In this document: in pieces, positions 49,562-58,917 of the stretch
Numbering within the stretch: the stretch's first letter is position 1
Layout: each line of letters opens with the position of its first letter
From: Thermus brockianus
Lineage (GTDB): Bacteria > Deinococcota > Deinococci > Deinococcales > Thermaceae
Assembly (NCBI RefSeq): GCF_001880325.1
Contig: NZ_CP016312.1
Span: 496,001 to 560,000, forward strand
Direction: 5' to 3'
DNA length: 64,000 nucleotides
Notes under the pieces: model-generated
What the model was told of the DNA's origin: nothing
The model's database searches: none
Seen by the model: the letters and a program-made list of their open reading frames with translations, nothing else
Made by a program: the position numbers and the translations under genes

Positions 49562-49903
49562 ATGGCCGGCGCCCAAGACCCAGAGGCGGTGCTGGCGGCC
49601 ATCGCCCTTTGGCCCGAGCCCGACCGCTCCTTGGCCCTCCGCCTCCACGCCCTCGTCCAGGAAGCGGCCCCCCACCTCACCCTGCGGCTTTGGTACGGCA
49701 TGCCGGCCTACGCCCTTAAGGGCAAGGTGGTTTGCTTCTTCCAGCCCGCCCACCGTTTTAAAACCCGCTACGCCACCTTGGGTTTCACCGACCAGGCTCG
49801 GTTGGACCAGGGGAGGATGTGGCCGGTGGCCTTCGCCCTAAAGGACCTGGGCCTCGAGGAGGAGGCCCAGGTCCAAGCCCTTCTGCGCCGGGCCGTGGGC
49901 TAG
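49562..49903 (+). CDS. DUF1801-like small protein
   Basis: A 113-residue protein of the YdhG/DUF1801 type: [27 protein letters not shown], with [20 protein letters not shown] beyond. Relatives include a proposed iron chaperone; function is not established. I chose the ATG at 49562, one base after the phoU stop. It ends on a CTAG shared with prfB on the other strand. Confidence 0.7.
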   Translation: MAGAQDPEAVLAAIALWPEPDRSLALRLHALVQEAAPHLTLRLWYGMPAYALKGKVVCFFQPAHRFKTRYATLGFTDQARLDQGRMWPVAFALKDLGLEEEAQVQALLRRAVG

Positions 49904-50998
49904 TCCGCTTCCACCTCCTCCGCCGCCTGGCGGCGGCCCGCTTTCCATTCCAGCCCCGCCCAGATAAAGTCCAAGAGGTCCCCGTCCAGGACGTTTTGCG
50001 GGTCAAAGCGCATGAGGCCGGTGCGGTGGTCCTTCACGTACTGCTTGTCCAGGACGTAGCTACGGATCTGGCTTCCCCACTCAATGGGCCGCACCTCCCC
50101 CTTGAGCTTGCGAAGCTCCTCCTGCTTCTTCTTCCACTCCAGCTCAAAAAGCCGGGAGCGGAGGACCTTCATGGCCAGTTCCTTGTTCTTGATCTGGCTC
50201 CGGGTGGCCTGGCAGGTGACGGTGATGCCCGTGGGCAGGTGAACGATGCGCACCGCCGAGTCCGTGGTGTTCACCCCTTGGCCCCCGTGGCCTTGGGAGC
50301 GGAACACGTCAATGCGCAGGTCCTCGGGGCGGATCACCACCTCCACGGTATCGTCCACCTCCGGCATCACCTCCACCCCGGCGAAGGAGGTGTGGCGGCG
50401 GCCCGAGGCGTCAAAGGGGGAGGGGCGCACCAGGCGGTGGACCCCCGCCTCGGGGGAAAGGAGGCCGTAGGCGTTCTCCCCCTTGATGAGGAGCTGGGCG
50501 TAGTCAATCCCCGCCTCCGGCCCCGGGGTGAGGTCCACCACCTCCACCTGGAAGCCCTGGCGCTCGGCGAAGCGGGTGTACATCCTTAGGAGCATCTCCG
50601 CCCAGTCGCAGGCTTCCGTGCCCCCCGCCCCGGGCTGGATAGTGAGGATGGCGTTCTTCTCGGCGTGGGGGAAGGCGAGGAGGGTTTCGTGGTAGAGGTC
50701 CTCTAGCTTTCCGGCCGCCTCCTCCAGCTCGGGCCTTAGGGCCTCCCGCTCCTCGGCGGGAAGCTCCTCCCAAAGCTCCAGGAGGCCCTGGAGGTCGCTT
50801 TCCAGCTGGCGGAAGGTGTCCACCACCCGCCGGTGGCGGGCTGCTTCCTGGCTTATCCGGCGGGCCTCCTCCGGGTTCTGCCAGAGGGTGGGGTCCTCGA
50901 GGCGCTGGTTTAGCTCTTTGAGCCGGGCTTCCTTTCCGGGGATGTCAAAGATACCCCCGGAGGCTCTCTAGGCGTTTGGCGAGAAGGTCCAGGTCCAT
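49900..50998 (-). CDS. prfB: Peptide chain release factor 2 with programmed +1 frameshift
   Basis: RF2 releases peptides at UGA and UAA codons. The first 17 codons from the ATG at 50998 end in CTT followed by an in-frame TGA (50947-50945). Skipping one T gives [17 protein letters not shown] and the full protein. The classical site is present: an SD-like AGGGGG just upstream, then TAT CTT TGA C. Beyond it are ADI-type domain II elements, the [13 protein letters not shown] loop with GGQ, and the LDGDLLDFI tail. The frameshift is autoregulatory: low RF2 lets the ribosome slip. The TATACT box (51013 to 51008) lies nine bases before the ATG. Confidence 0.96.
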
Positions 50999-51007
50999 AC
51001 CGCTTTC

Positions 51008-51057
51008 AGTATACCGCAAAACCCCCTCTTGATAATACCTCGCGCAACATTTATTAT
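51008..51057. promoter_or_regulatory. Divergent promoters for prfB (-) and the 51079 gene (+)
   Basis: On the plus strand TTGATA (51029-51034) and TATTAT (51052-51057) are 17 bases apart. On the minus strand TATACT (51013 to 51008) serves prfB with a possible TTATCA -35 (51035 to 51030) at 16 bases. The two -35 boxes overlap almost completely. Confidence 0.5.
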
Positions 51058-51078
51058 AAGTAAACCGGAGGTGGTAGC

Positions 51079-51525
51079 ATGGAGCTCGGGGAACTCGTTC
51101 AAAGGCTTCGTCAAGACTACCCCAAGGGGCTTTCCGGGGAGCGGGACGCCCTGGTGACCCTCTTGGTCCAGCGGGGCTACCCCCACGCCGAGGCGGTGCG
51201 CCTGGCCCAGGCCCTCGAGGCCCAGGGCTACGCCCACTTCCTCCCCGGGGCCAAAAGCCGCTGGTTCTTCACGGAAAAACCCTTAGACCTCCAGGCCCTG
51301 ATGCGGGCTTTGGACCAGGAGTACCGGGAGTTCGTGGGCGAAGGGGACGAGGAGGAAGAAGCCCTCGCCTTCCTCACCGCCCAGCTGGAAGGGGACCGGG
51401 CAGTGGCCCGGGAGGTGCTGGAGGCCCTCCGCCTGGCGGGCTACGTGGAAACCGCCTACAGTCCCGAGCTGGAAAGGAACCGGCTTTTCTTCCGGTTCCC
51501 CGAAGCCTTAAGGCTTTGGGGCTAG
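51079..51525 (+). CDS. Hypothetical protein, 148 residues
   Basis: I do not recognise this family. It begins MELGELVQRLRQDYPKGLSG and has two winged-helix-like or UBA-like helical units: LVTLLVQRGYPHAEAVRLAQALEAQGYAHF and a later AREVLEALRLAGYVETAY. The middle is acidic (EGDEEEEALAFL). The arrangement suggests a soluble adaptor or DNA-binding-like protein. GGAGGTGG precedes the ATG and a good promoter is present. It ends on CTAG shared with murA. Confidence 0.6.
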   Translation: MELGELVQRLRQDYPKGLSGERDALVTLLVQRGYPHAEAVRLAQALEAQGYAHFLPGAKSRWFFTEKPLDLQALMRALDQEYREFVGEGDEEEEALAFLTAQLEGDRAVAREVLEALRLAGYVETAYSPELERNRLFFRFPEALRLWG

Positions 51526-52811
51526 TCTGCCGCCTGGGCCAAGACCATCTCCGCCGTGCTCACCCGGGCTCCCAGGGCCTTGAGGCGCTCCTCCAGGTGC
51601 TCGTACCCCCGCTCCAGGAAGTAGACCCCCTCAATCTCCGTGGTCCCTTCCGCGCTCAAGGCCGCCACCACCAAGGCCCCGCCAGCGCGGATGTCCAGGG
51701 CCTTCACCTGGGCCCCGTGGAGGCGCCGGCCGTGGACCAAAAGCGTCCGGTCCCGGAGGTAGAGCTCCGCCCCCATGCGGGCCAGCTCCCCCACGTGGGT
51801 GAAGCGGTCGGGATAAACCCGGTCGCTCACGGCGCTTTGCCCGGGCACCGTGGCCAGGTAGGCGGTCACAATGGGCTGCAGGTCCGTGGGGAAACCGGGG
51901 TACTCCCGGGCCTCCACGGAAAAAGGCGCGGGCTCGGGGGTGGCCGCGAAACGGATCCAGTCGGGCCCCACCACCAGGCGGTGCCCCGCCTGGTGGAGCT
52001 TGTCCAAAAGGGCGTCCAGGTGGTCGGGCCGCACCTCCCGCAGGGTAATGGACCCCCGGGTGGCCGCCGCCGCCAGGAGGTAAGTGCCCGCCTCTATGCG
52101 GTCCGGGATGATGCGGTAGCGCCCCCCCCTTAGGCGGCTTGCCCCTTTCACATGCACAATGGCGCTCCCCAGGCCCCGAACCTCCACCCCCAGCATGGAG
52201 AGGAAGCGGCCGAGGTCCTCCACCTCCGGTTCCATGGCCGCCTGGACCAAGGTGGCCTCGCCCCCCAAGGCCACGGCCAGCATGGCCTGCTCCGTTCCCC
52301 CCACCGTGGGCAGGTCAAAGACCACCCGCCCCGAAAGGGGGCGCAGGCGCCGGGCGTAGAAGGTCCCTTCCTCCTCCACCACCTCGGCCCCCAAGGCCCG
52401 GAGGGCCTTCACGTGCTGGTCCACGGGGCGGGCGCCGAAAGCGCACCCCCCGGGCAGGGAGATCCTGCCCTCCCCTACCCGGGCCAAGAGGGCACCCCAG
52501 ACGATGAAGCTCGCCCGCATCTGCCCCACCAGCTCGTAAGGGGCGTGGGTGTTGCGGATCTCGGGGGTGTGGAGGTGCAGGGTACGCCCTTCCCACTGGT
52601 AATGGGTCCCCAGGTGGGCGAGAAGCTCCAGCATCACCTCCACGTCCCGAAGCCTGGGCACCTCCACCAGGGTGATGGGTTCCGGGGTGAGGAGGCTTGC
52701 CGCCAGAATGGGCAAGGCGGCGTTTTTAGCCGGGTAGACCCGAAGCTCCCCGGACAGGGGAGATCCCCCTTCAATCCGCAGAATCCGCCTCCCCGTGTCC
52801 GTGAGCATCAT
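51522..52811 (-). CDS. murA: UDP-N-acetylglucosamine 1-carboxyvinyltransferase
   Basis: A 429-residue enzyme adding enolpyruvate to UDP-GlcNAc, the first committed step of peptidoglycan synthesis. The substrate loop reads YPAKNAALPILAASLL, the catalytic cysteine is near residue 123 in LPGGCAFGARPVDQH, and YPDRFTHVGELARMGAEL is near the C-terminus. The Cys makes it fosfomycin-sensitive in principle. I chose the ATG at 52811 (MMLTDTGRR) because a TTGACA-N17-TATCCT promoter lies directly upstream and would not include the longer start at 52859. Confidence 0.94.
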   Translation of the reverse strand: MMLTDTGRRILRIEGGSPLSGELRVYPAKNAALPILAASLLTPEPITLVEVPRLRDVEVMLELLAHLGTHYQWEGRTLHLHTPEIRNTHAPYELVGQMRASFIVWGALLARVGEGRISLPGGCAFGARPVDQHVKALRALGAEVVEEEGTFYARRLRPLSGRVVFDLPTVGGTEQAMLAVALGGEATLVQAAMEPEVEDLGRFLSMLGVEVRGLGSAIVHVKGASRLRGGRYRIIPDRIEAGTYLLAAAATRGSITLREVRPDHLDALLDKLHQAGHRLVVGPDWIRFAATPEPAPFSVEAREYPGFPTDLQPIVTAYLATVPGQSAVSDRVYPDRFTHVGELARMGAELYLRDRTLLVHGRRLHGAQVKALDIRAGGALVVAALSAEGTTEIEGVYFLERGYEHLEERLKALGARVSTAEMVLAQAAD

Positions 52812-52830
52812 ACTCACCTTACTCAAGATG

Positions 52831-52882
52831 AGGATATACAGGGGCATGTGCATTGTCAAGGCGATGCGGTTTTTGCTACACT
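52831..52882. promoter_or_regulatory. Divergent promoters for murA (-) and the RHH gene (+) with one shared -35
   Basis: ATTGTCAA (52852-52859) contains TTGTCA on the plus strand (52853-52858) and TTGACA on the minus strand (52859 to 52854). The plus -10 is TACACT (52877-52882), 18 bases away. The minus -10 is TATCCT (52836 to 52831), 17 bases away. Confidence 0.65.
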
Positions 52883-52899
52883 ACCCGCCAAGGAGCGGT

Positions 52900-53121
52900 A
52901 TGCCCAAGAAGGAGAAGAAGCGGCTACAGGTGGTCATCTCCGAGGAACAGGACGCCCTCTTGACCCGGGCGGCCTACGCCCTCTCCAGCCCCGAGCGCCT
53001 GGTTTCCAAGTCGGAGGTGGTGCGCCTGGCCATCGCCAAAATCGTCCAGGAACTGGAGCAAGGGAAGGAGGAGCTGGCCGAACTCCTGAAACGCCTGGAA
53101 CCCGAGGAAGAAACCTCCTAA
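52900..53121 (+). CDS. Small ribbon-helix-helix-like protein
   Basis: A 73-residue protein starting MPKKEKKRLQVVISEEQDALL. A basic strand (KKRLQVVIS) followed by two helices (EEQDALLTRAAYALSS, SKSEVVRLAIAKIVQELEQG) fits the ribbon-helix-helix (Arc/CopG) fold, with a Glu-rich C-terminal helix. It could be a repressor of the divergent murA or of itself and the kinase gene. I chose the ATG at 52900, preceded by AAGGAG and a promoter. The kinase follows two bases after its stop. Confidence 0.65.
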   Translation: MPKKEKKRLQVVISEEQDALLTRAAYALSSPERLVSKSEVVRLAIAKIVQELEQGKEELAELLKRLEPEEETS

Positions 53122-53122
53122 A

Positions 53123-54940
53123 ATGACCCGGATGCTCCTGGCCGGGCGGTACCGCCTCGAGGCCCCCCTGGGTTCCGGGGGTATGGCCGAGGTTTGGCAA
53201 GCCCTGGACGAGCGCTTGGGGCGCCGGGTGGCGGTCAAGCTCCTCCACCCCCGCGCCTTGCCTCCCGAGCGGGAGCGGTTTCTCCTGGAGGTACGGGCCC
53301 TTTCCCGCCTCTTCCACCCCGGCATCGTCCAAGTGTTGGACCTGGGGGAGGAGGAGGGGCGGCCCTACTTCGTCATGGAGCTGGTGGAAGGGGGCACCTT
53401 TGACCGGCTGGGCCCCTTTGAGGAGGGGCCGGAAGGGGATCGCATCCTCCTGGCGGCCGCCCAGGTCATGGAGGCCCTGGCCCACCTCCACGCCCAGGGC
53501 ATCCTCCACCGGGACCTCACCCCCAAAAACATCCTCCTCACCAAGGAGGGCTACCCCAAGGTGATGGACTTCGGCCTCGCCTACCTCCTCCAGGAAAGCC
53601 GCCATCTGACCCGCACGGGCTATACCCTGGGCACCCCCACCTACATGGCCCCGGAACAGGCCAAAGGCCTCCCCCTCACCCCCAAGGCCGACCTCTACAG
53701 CCTAGGGGCCGTCCTCTACCGCACCCTCACGGGCCGCCCCCCCTTTGAGGGGGAGAACGACCAGGCGGTGCTCTACCAGCACGTGTACGAGGAGCCCAAG
53801 CCCCCGGAGGCCCTTAACCCCGCCATCCCCAAAGGGGTGGGACAGGCGGTCCTGGGCCTTTTGGCCAAACACCCCGAGGAGCGCCCCGCCCACCCCGACC
53901 TCTTCCACAGCGCCCTGAGGGAGTTCCAGGCCTTGCGCCTAGCCACTCCCCGGGCGGGCGCCAGCCGCTCCGGCCACTACCCCTTGGCCCCCGACCCCCG
54001 GCGGCTGGCCCTCAAGGGGAAGCTGGACCTAGGGGGGGAGGCCGCCTGGCCCGGGGAGATGGTCCATGCCGGGGGCAGGGTTTACCTGGGGGTAGGGCGG
54101 GGCCTGGTGGAGGTGGACCTCCTCACGGGAGAGGTGCGCCGGGAAGCCCTCCCCGAGGAGGTCACCGCCCCCCCGGTGGTGCGGGGCGGGGTCTATGTGG
54201 GCAGCTGGGACGGGAAGGTGCGGCGCTTCCGCGGCCGCCACCTGGAGTGGTTCATGGAAACGGGGGCGGAGGTGACCGCCGCCCCTTTGGCCTTGGGCGA
54301 GCGGGTCTATGTGGCGAGCCGCGACGGCACCCTGTACGCCTTCCACAAGGACGCCCCCCTTTTCCGCTTCCGGGCCGGGGGGCACCTTTCCGCAAGCCCC
54401 ACCTTCTACCGGGGGCTTCTCTTCGTGGGCTCGGAGGACGGGTGGCTTTACGCCCTAGACCCGGAAACGGGCGCCCTCCGCTACAAGGTGCGCACGGGCC
54501 CCATCCACGCTCCGGTGGCGGCGGGGCGGGGCCTCCTTTTCATCCCCACCTGGGAAGGGGAGGTGTACGCCTTTGACCCCCTGAGCCGGGAAACCCTCTG
54601 GAACGCGGCGGTGGAAGGCGAGATCTGGGGAGGCCTCGCCCTGGATGGGGAGCGGGTTTACGTGGCCGCCTGGGATGGGGTCCTCCGGGCCTTGGACGCC
54701 GCCACGGGGGAGGAGGTGTGGAGCCTCGAGGTGGGCAAGGTGACGGCGGGGCTTTCCTACGCCTCGGGGCACGTCTTCGTGGCCACGGAGGAGGACCGCT
54801 TCCTGGCGGTGGACCGGCGGGGCCAGGTGGTCTTTGAGGCCACGGGGCTTGGTGCGGTGCAGGTGCCTCCCCTCCCCTTGCCGGGAGAGGTCCTGGTGGC
54901 AAGCCTCTCGGGCAAGCTCTACCGCTTCGCCGTAGGATAG
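53123..54940 (+). CDS. Ser/Thr protein kinase with C-terminal PQQ-type beta-propeller
   Basis: A 605-residue protein. Residues 1-270 form a Hanks-type kinase: glycine loop LGSGGMAEVW, VAVK lysine near 39, catalytic loop HRDLTPKN near 129-136, MDFG near 148-151, and APEQAKG. The HRDLKPEN lysine is replaced by Thr. From about residue 310 at least six blades follow, such as VYVGSWDGKVRRF, VYVASRDGTLYAF and YALDPETGALRYKV. No transmembrane helix is present. The architecture recalls AfsK of Streptomyces; signal and substrates are unknown. It is likely co-expressed with the RHH protein. Confidence 0.85.
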   Translation: MTRMLLAGRYRLEAPLGSGGMAEVWQALDERLGRRVAVKLLHPRALPPERERFLLEVRALSRLFHPGIVQVLDLGEEEGRPYFVMELVEGGTFDRLGPFEEGPEGDRILLAAAQVMEALAHLHAQGILHRDLTPKNILLTKEGYPKVMDFGLAYLLQESRHLTRTGYTLGTPTYMAPEQAKGLPLTPKADLYSLGAVLYRTLTGRPPFEGENDQAVLYQHVYEEPKPPEALNPAIPKGVGQAVLGLLAKHPEERPAHPDLFHSALREFQALRLATPRAGASRSGHYPLAPDPRRLALKGKLDLGGEAAWPGEMVHAGGRVYLGVGRGLVEVDLLTGEVRREALPEEVTAPPVVRGGVYVGSWDGKVRRFRGRHLEWFMETGAEVTAAPLALGERVYVASRDGTLYAFHKDAPLFRFRAGGHLSASPTFYRGLLFVGSEDGWLYALDPETGALRYKVRTGPIHAPVAAGRGLLFIPTWEGEVYAFDPLSRETLWNAAVEGEIWGGLALDGERVYVAAWDGVLRALDAATGEEVWSLEVGKVTAGLSYASGHVFVATEEDRFLAVDRRGQVVFEATGLGAVQVPPLPLPGEVLVASLSGKLYRFAVG

Positions 54941-54944
54941 GGGC

Positions 54945-55319
54945 ATGAAGGCCATCCAGACCGACAGAGCCCCTCAGGCCATCGGTCCCTACAGCCAGGC
55001 GGTGCGGGCTTTGGGCTTCGTCTTCGTTTCCGGCCAGATCCCCCTCACCCCCGAGGGCACCCTGGTGGAAGGGGACATCCGCGCGCAGACCGAGCGGGTG
55101 ATGGAAAACCTCAAGGCCATCCTCGAGGCGGCGGGCTCGGGGCTTGACCGGGTGGTCCAAACCACCTGTTTCTTGGCCGATATGGAGGACTTTCCCGGCT
55201 TCAACGAGGTCTACGCCCGCTACTTCGCCCCTCCCTACCCCGCCCGGGCCACGGTGGCGGTCAAAGCCCTGCCCCGGGGGGTACGGGTGGAGGTGGCCTG
55301 CGTGGCCCTGGCGGAATGA
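54945..55319 (+). CDS. ridA: RidA/Rid family enamine deaminase
   Basis: A 124-residue trimeric protein hydrolysing reactive enamine/imine intermediates such as those from threonine and serine dehydratases. The family pattern is complete: PQAIGPYSQAVRALGFVFVSGQIPL, VMENLKAILEAAGSGLDRVV, and the active-site arginine in YPARATVAVKALPRGVRVEV. It starts four bases after the kinase stop. Confidence 0.94.
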   Translation: MKAIQTDRAPQAIGPYSQAVRALGFVFVSGQIPLTPEGTLVEGDIRAQTERVMENLKAILEAAGSGLDRVVQTTCFLADMEDFPGFNEVYARYFAPPYPARATVAVKALPRGVRVEVACVALAE

Positions 55320-55339
55320 TGCGTCCCTGCAAAAAAGCG

Positions 55340-55345
55340 TAGAAT
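55340..55345 (+). promoter_or_regulatory. Leaderless-type -10 box of meaB
   Basis: TAGAAT ends six bases before the ATG at 55352. Confidence 0.45.
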
Positions 55346-55351
55346 AGCGCC

Positions 55352-56296
55352 ATGGCGCACGAAGCCCACCTGGAGGATCTGGAAGGCCGCTTTCGCGCGG
55401 GAGACGTGCGGGCTTTGGCCCGGGCCCTCACCCTGGTGGAGGCGGGACACCCCCTGGGCCAGGCCCTCCTCAAACGGGTGCGGGGCCAAGGGAGGGCCAA
55501 GGTGGTGGGCATCACGGGAAGCCCGGGGGCGGGGAAGAGCACCCTCACCGACCGCCTCATCCTCGAGGCCCGCAAGCGGGGCGAGAAGGTGGGGGTGCTG
55601 GCCGTAGACCCCAGCAGCCCTTTTACCGGCGGGGCCATCCTGGGGGACCGGATCCGCATGATGCGCCACCACCAAGACCCTGGGGTCTACATCCGCTCCC
55701 TGGCCTCCCGGGGCGCCCTAGGAGGGCTCGCCGGGGCCACGGTGGCCGCCTTGGCCCTCCTGGAGGCCTTCGGTTTTGACCGCATCTTCGTGGAAACCGT
55801 GGGGGTGGGCCAGAGCGAGGTGGACATCGCCCGGGTGGCGGACACCACCCTCCTCGTCCTCACCCCAGCGGCGGGGGATGCGGTACAGGCCTTCAAGGCG
55901 GGGGTCATGGAGATCGCCGACCTCTTTGCCGTGAACAAGTTTGACCTTCCGGGCGGGGAGCGGCTCATCCAGGAGCTCAAAAGCGCCCTGGAACTCTCGC
56001 CCCCAAGGCCCGGGGGCTGGCGCCCCCCCATCTACCCCACGGTGGCGGCCACGGGGGAGGGGGTGGAGGAGCTCTTTGAGGGCCTCGAGGCCCACCACCG
56101 CCACCTCCTGGAGCATGGCCTCCTGGAAGGCCACCGCCTGGAGCGGGCCCGGTTTGAGGTGGAAAGCGTCCTCCAAGAATGGGGCCGGCGCCGCACGCAA
56201 AGCGCCGGGGAACTGGTCCGGCGCGTGGCCCAAGGCGAGCTCTCCCCCGAGGAGGCCGCCCTCGCCCTCCTGGACCCCAGCGCCAAGCCGGCCTAG
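55352..56296 (+). CDS. meaB: Methylmalonyl-CoA mutase-associated GTPase MeaB
   Basis: A 314-residue G3E-type GTPase protecting and loading the B12-dependent methylmalonyl-CoA mutase. Motifs: Walker A GSPGAGKSTL near residue 57, LAVDPSSPFTGGAILGDRIRM, ETVGVGQSEVDIA with the G3 region, and the NKFD guanine motif. The mutase subunits are not in this window. The stop lies on a CTAG shared with the Nudix gene. The TAGAAT box gives a leaderless message. Confidence 0.95.
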   Translation: MAHEAHLEDLEGRFRAGDVRALARALTLVEAGHPLGQALLKRVRGQGRAKVVGITGSPGAGKSTLTDRLILEARKRGEKVGVLAVDPSSPFTGGAILGDRIRMMRHHQDPGVYIRSLASRGALGGLAGATVAALALLEAFGFDRIFVETVGVGQSEVDIARVADTTLLVLTPAAGDAVQAFKAGVMEIADLFAVNKFDLPGGERLIQELKSALELSPPRPGGWRPPIYPTVAATGEGVEELFEGLEAHHRHLLEHGLLEGHRLERARFEVESVLQEWGRRRTQSAGELVRRVAQGELSPEEAALALLDPSAKPA

Positions 56297-56726
56297 CCCC
56301 TAGGGTAGCGCAACAGGGCCTTGCGCAGCATCTCCCGCTCGTTGGGGTAGGAAAGCCGGTTCAAGGCCTCGGCCACCGGCAAGAAGTAGGCAGCCTCCAC
56401 CTCGGAAAGCTGGGGCCGAGGCTCCCCACCCCGGTAGGCCATGAGGAAGTAGTGCACTTCCTTGCTCACCGTTACCGGGACGTCCCCATCCTTCACCGTG
56501 AAGTAGTAACGCACCTTTCCCAGGGGGGAGAGCACCGCCGCCTCCACCCTGGTTTCCTCCCGTACCTCCCGCACCGCGGTCTCCGGGTAGCGTTCCCCCG
56601 GCTCCACCTGGCCCTTGGGCAAGGTGACCACCTTTCCTCCTTTTAGGGACACCACCAGGACCTCGGGAGGATCCCCCCGGAGGACCACCCCCCAGCGGAA
56701 ACCACCCGCTTCCTGGCTGTCCGCAT
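56293..56726 (-). pseudogene. Nudix hydrolase, frameshifted near its N-terminus as assembled
   Basis: The downstream frame contains a full Nudix box, KGQVEPGERYPETAVREVREET, and ends RYPRG. Its only upstream codons run into the 16S terminator and the 16S 3' end, so the open frame up to 56853 is not real. An ATG at 56726 in another frame reads MRTARKRVVSAGG; adding a seventh C to the C6 run at 56688-56693 joins it to VVLRGDPPEVLVV, the expected first strand of a Nudix fold. The corrected protein has about 144 residues. It lies 38 bases beyond the 16S terminator. A GTG at 56688 is the fallback start if no frameshift exists. Confidence 0.75.
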
Positions 56727-56763
56727 CTGCCGCTTCCTGCGCAAGGCCCCGCTCCTCAGCAAC

Positions 56764-56787
56764 AAAAAAGGGCGCCCGAAGGCGCCC
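56764..56787 (-). terminator. Terminator of the 16S rRNA gene
   Basis: On the minus strand GGGCGCC-TTCG-GGCGCCC is followed by TTTTTT. A UUCG tetraloop closes the 7-bp stem, an unusually stable design for a hot cell. It ends the transcript about 45 bases after the 16S 3' end. Confidence 0.92.
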
Positions 56788-56825
56788 CCAAGGATCCGAA
56801 AAGGGGAAAGCAGAGGCCCTATGCT

Positions 56826-58351
<1,526 letters not shown>

Positions 58352-58370
58352 AAAACGCCACTAGGGCGTT
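58352..58370 (-). promoter_or_regulatory. Leader stem-loop before 16S
   Basis: On the minus strand AACGCC-CTAG-TGGCGTT can fold and is followed by TTTC, directly at the 16S 5' end. It may be a processing or antitermination element rather than a stop. Confidence 0.4.
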
Positions 58371-58449
58371 GGTTGCGTGTTTGCTTGGACCTCTGCTCTC
58401 CCCTTTTCAAGATCCCCCTGCTTGGGCTTTCGCCCGCGCAGCAAAAGCT

Positions 58450-58478
58450 ATGCTATCAACCTTCCCCCTTCTTGTCAA
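58450..58478 (-). promoter_or_regulatory. Promoter of the 16S rRNA gene, inside the nrdR 3' end
   Basis: On the minus strand TTGACA (58478 to 58473) and TAGCAT (58455 to 58450) are 17 bases apart. The -35 lies within the nrdR coding region and the -10 begins one base after the nrdR stop. The leader to 16S is about 95 bases. Confidence 0.75.
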
Positions 58479-58917
58479 CACCCCCTAGGCGGCGGATCTC
58501 CTCAATGAAGCGCTCCACGGAGTCAAACTCCCGGCAGACGGAGGCGAAGCGGATGTAGGCCACGTGGTCCAACTCGCGCAGGAAAGCCATGGCCTTAAGG
58601 CCGATTTCCTCCGAGGAAATCTCTGGGCCCGCCACCTGGTCCTCAAAGGTGTAGGCGAAACGCCGCAAGGCCTCCTGGTCCACGGGGCGCTTCTCGCAGG
58701 CCAAGAGGAGGCCCCGGAGGAGCTTGTCCGGGTTGAAGGGTTCCTTACGCCCATCCCGCTTCACCACCATCAGGGGCTCTAGCTGCGTGCGCTCGTAGGT
58801 GGTGAAACGGCGGCCGCAACCGGGGCACTCCCGGCGGCGGCGGATGGCCGCCCCCTCGTCGGAGGGGCGGGAGTCCACCACCCGCGTGTCGGGATGGCCG
58901 CAGTAGGGGCATTTCAT
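58456..58917 (-). CDS. nrdR: Transcriptional repressor NrdR
   Basis: A 153-residue regulator of ribonucleotide reductase genes. The N-terminal zinc ribbon has CPYCGHPDTRVVDSRP and CPGCGRRF with four cysteines, and the ATP-cone follows (VVKRDGRKEPFNPDKLLRGLLLA). It senses ATP/dATP and binds NrdR boxes. The 3' end overlaps the 16S promoter. It follows the SDR gene (58914) with four bases of overlap, in the same direction. Confidence 0.95.
   Translation of the reverse strand: MKCPYCGHPDTRVVDSRPSDEGAAIRRRRECPGCGRRFTTYERTQLEPLMVVKRDGRKEPFNPDKLLRGLLLACEKRPVDQEALRRFAYTFEDQVAGPEISSEEIGLKAMAFLRELDHVAYIRFASVCREFDSVERFIEEIRRLGGVDKKGEG

Noticed and set aside
50945-50947. TGA in prfB read as selenocysteine or as a broken gene
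   Set aside because: The surrounding AGGGGG and CTT TGA C match the programmed frameshift site of RF2.
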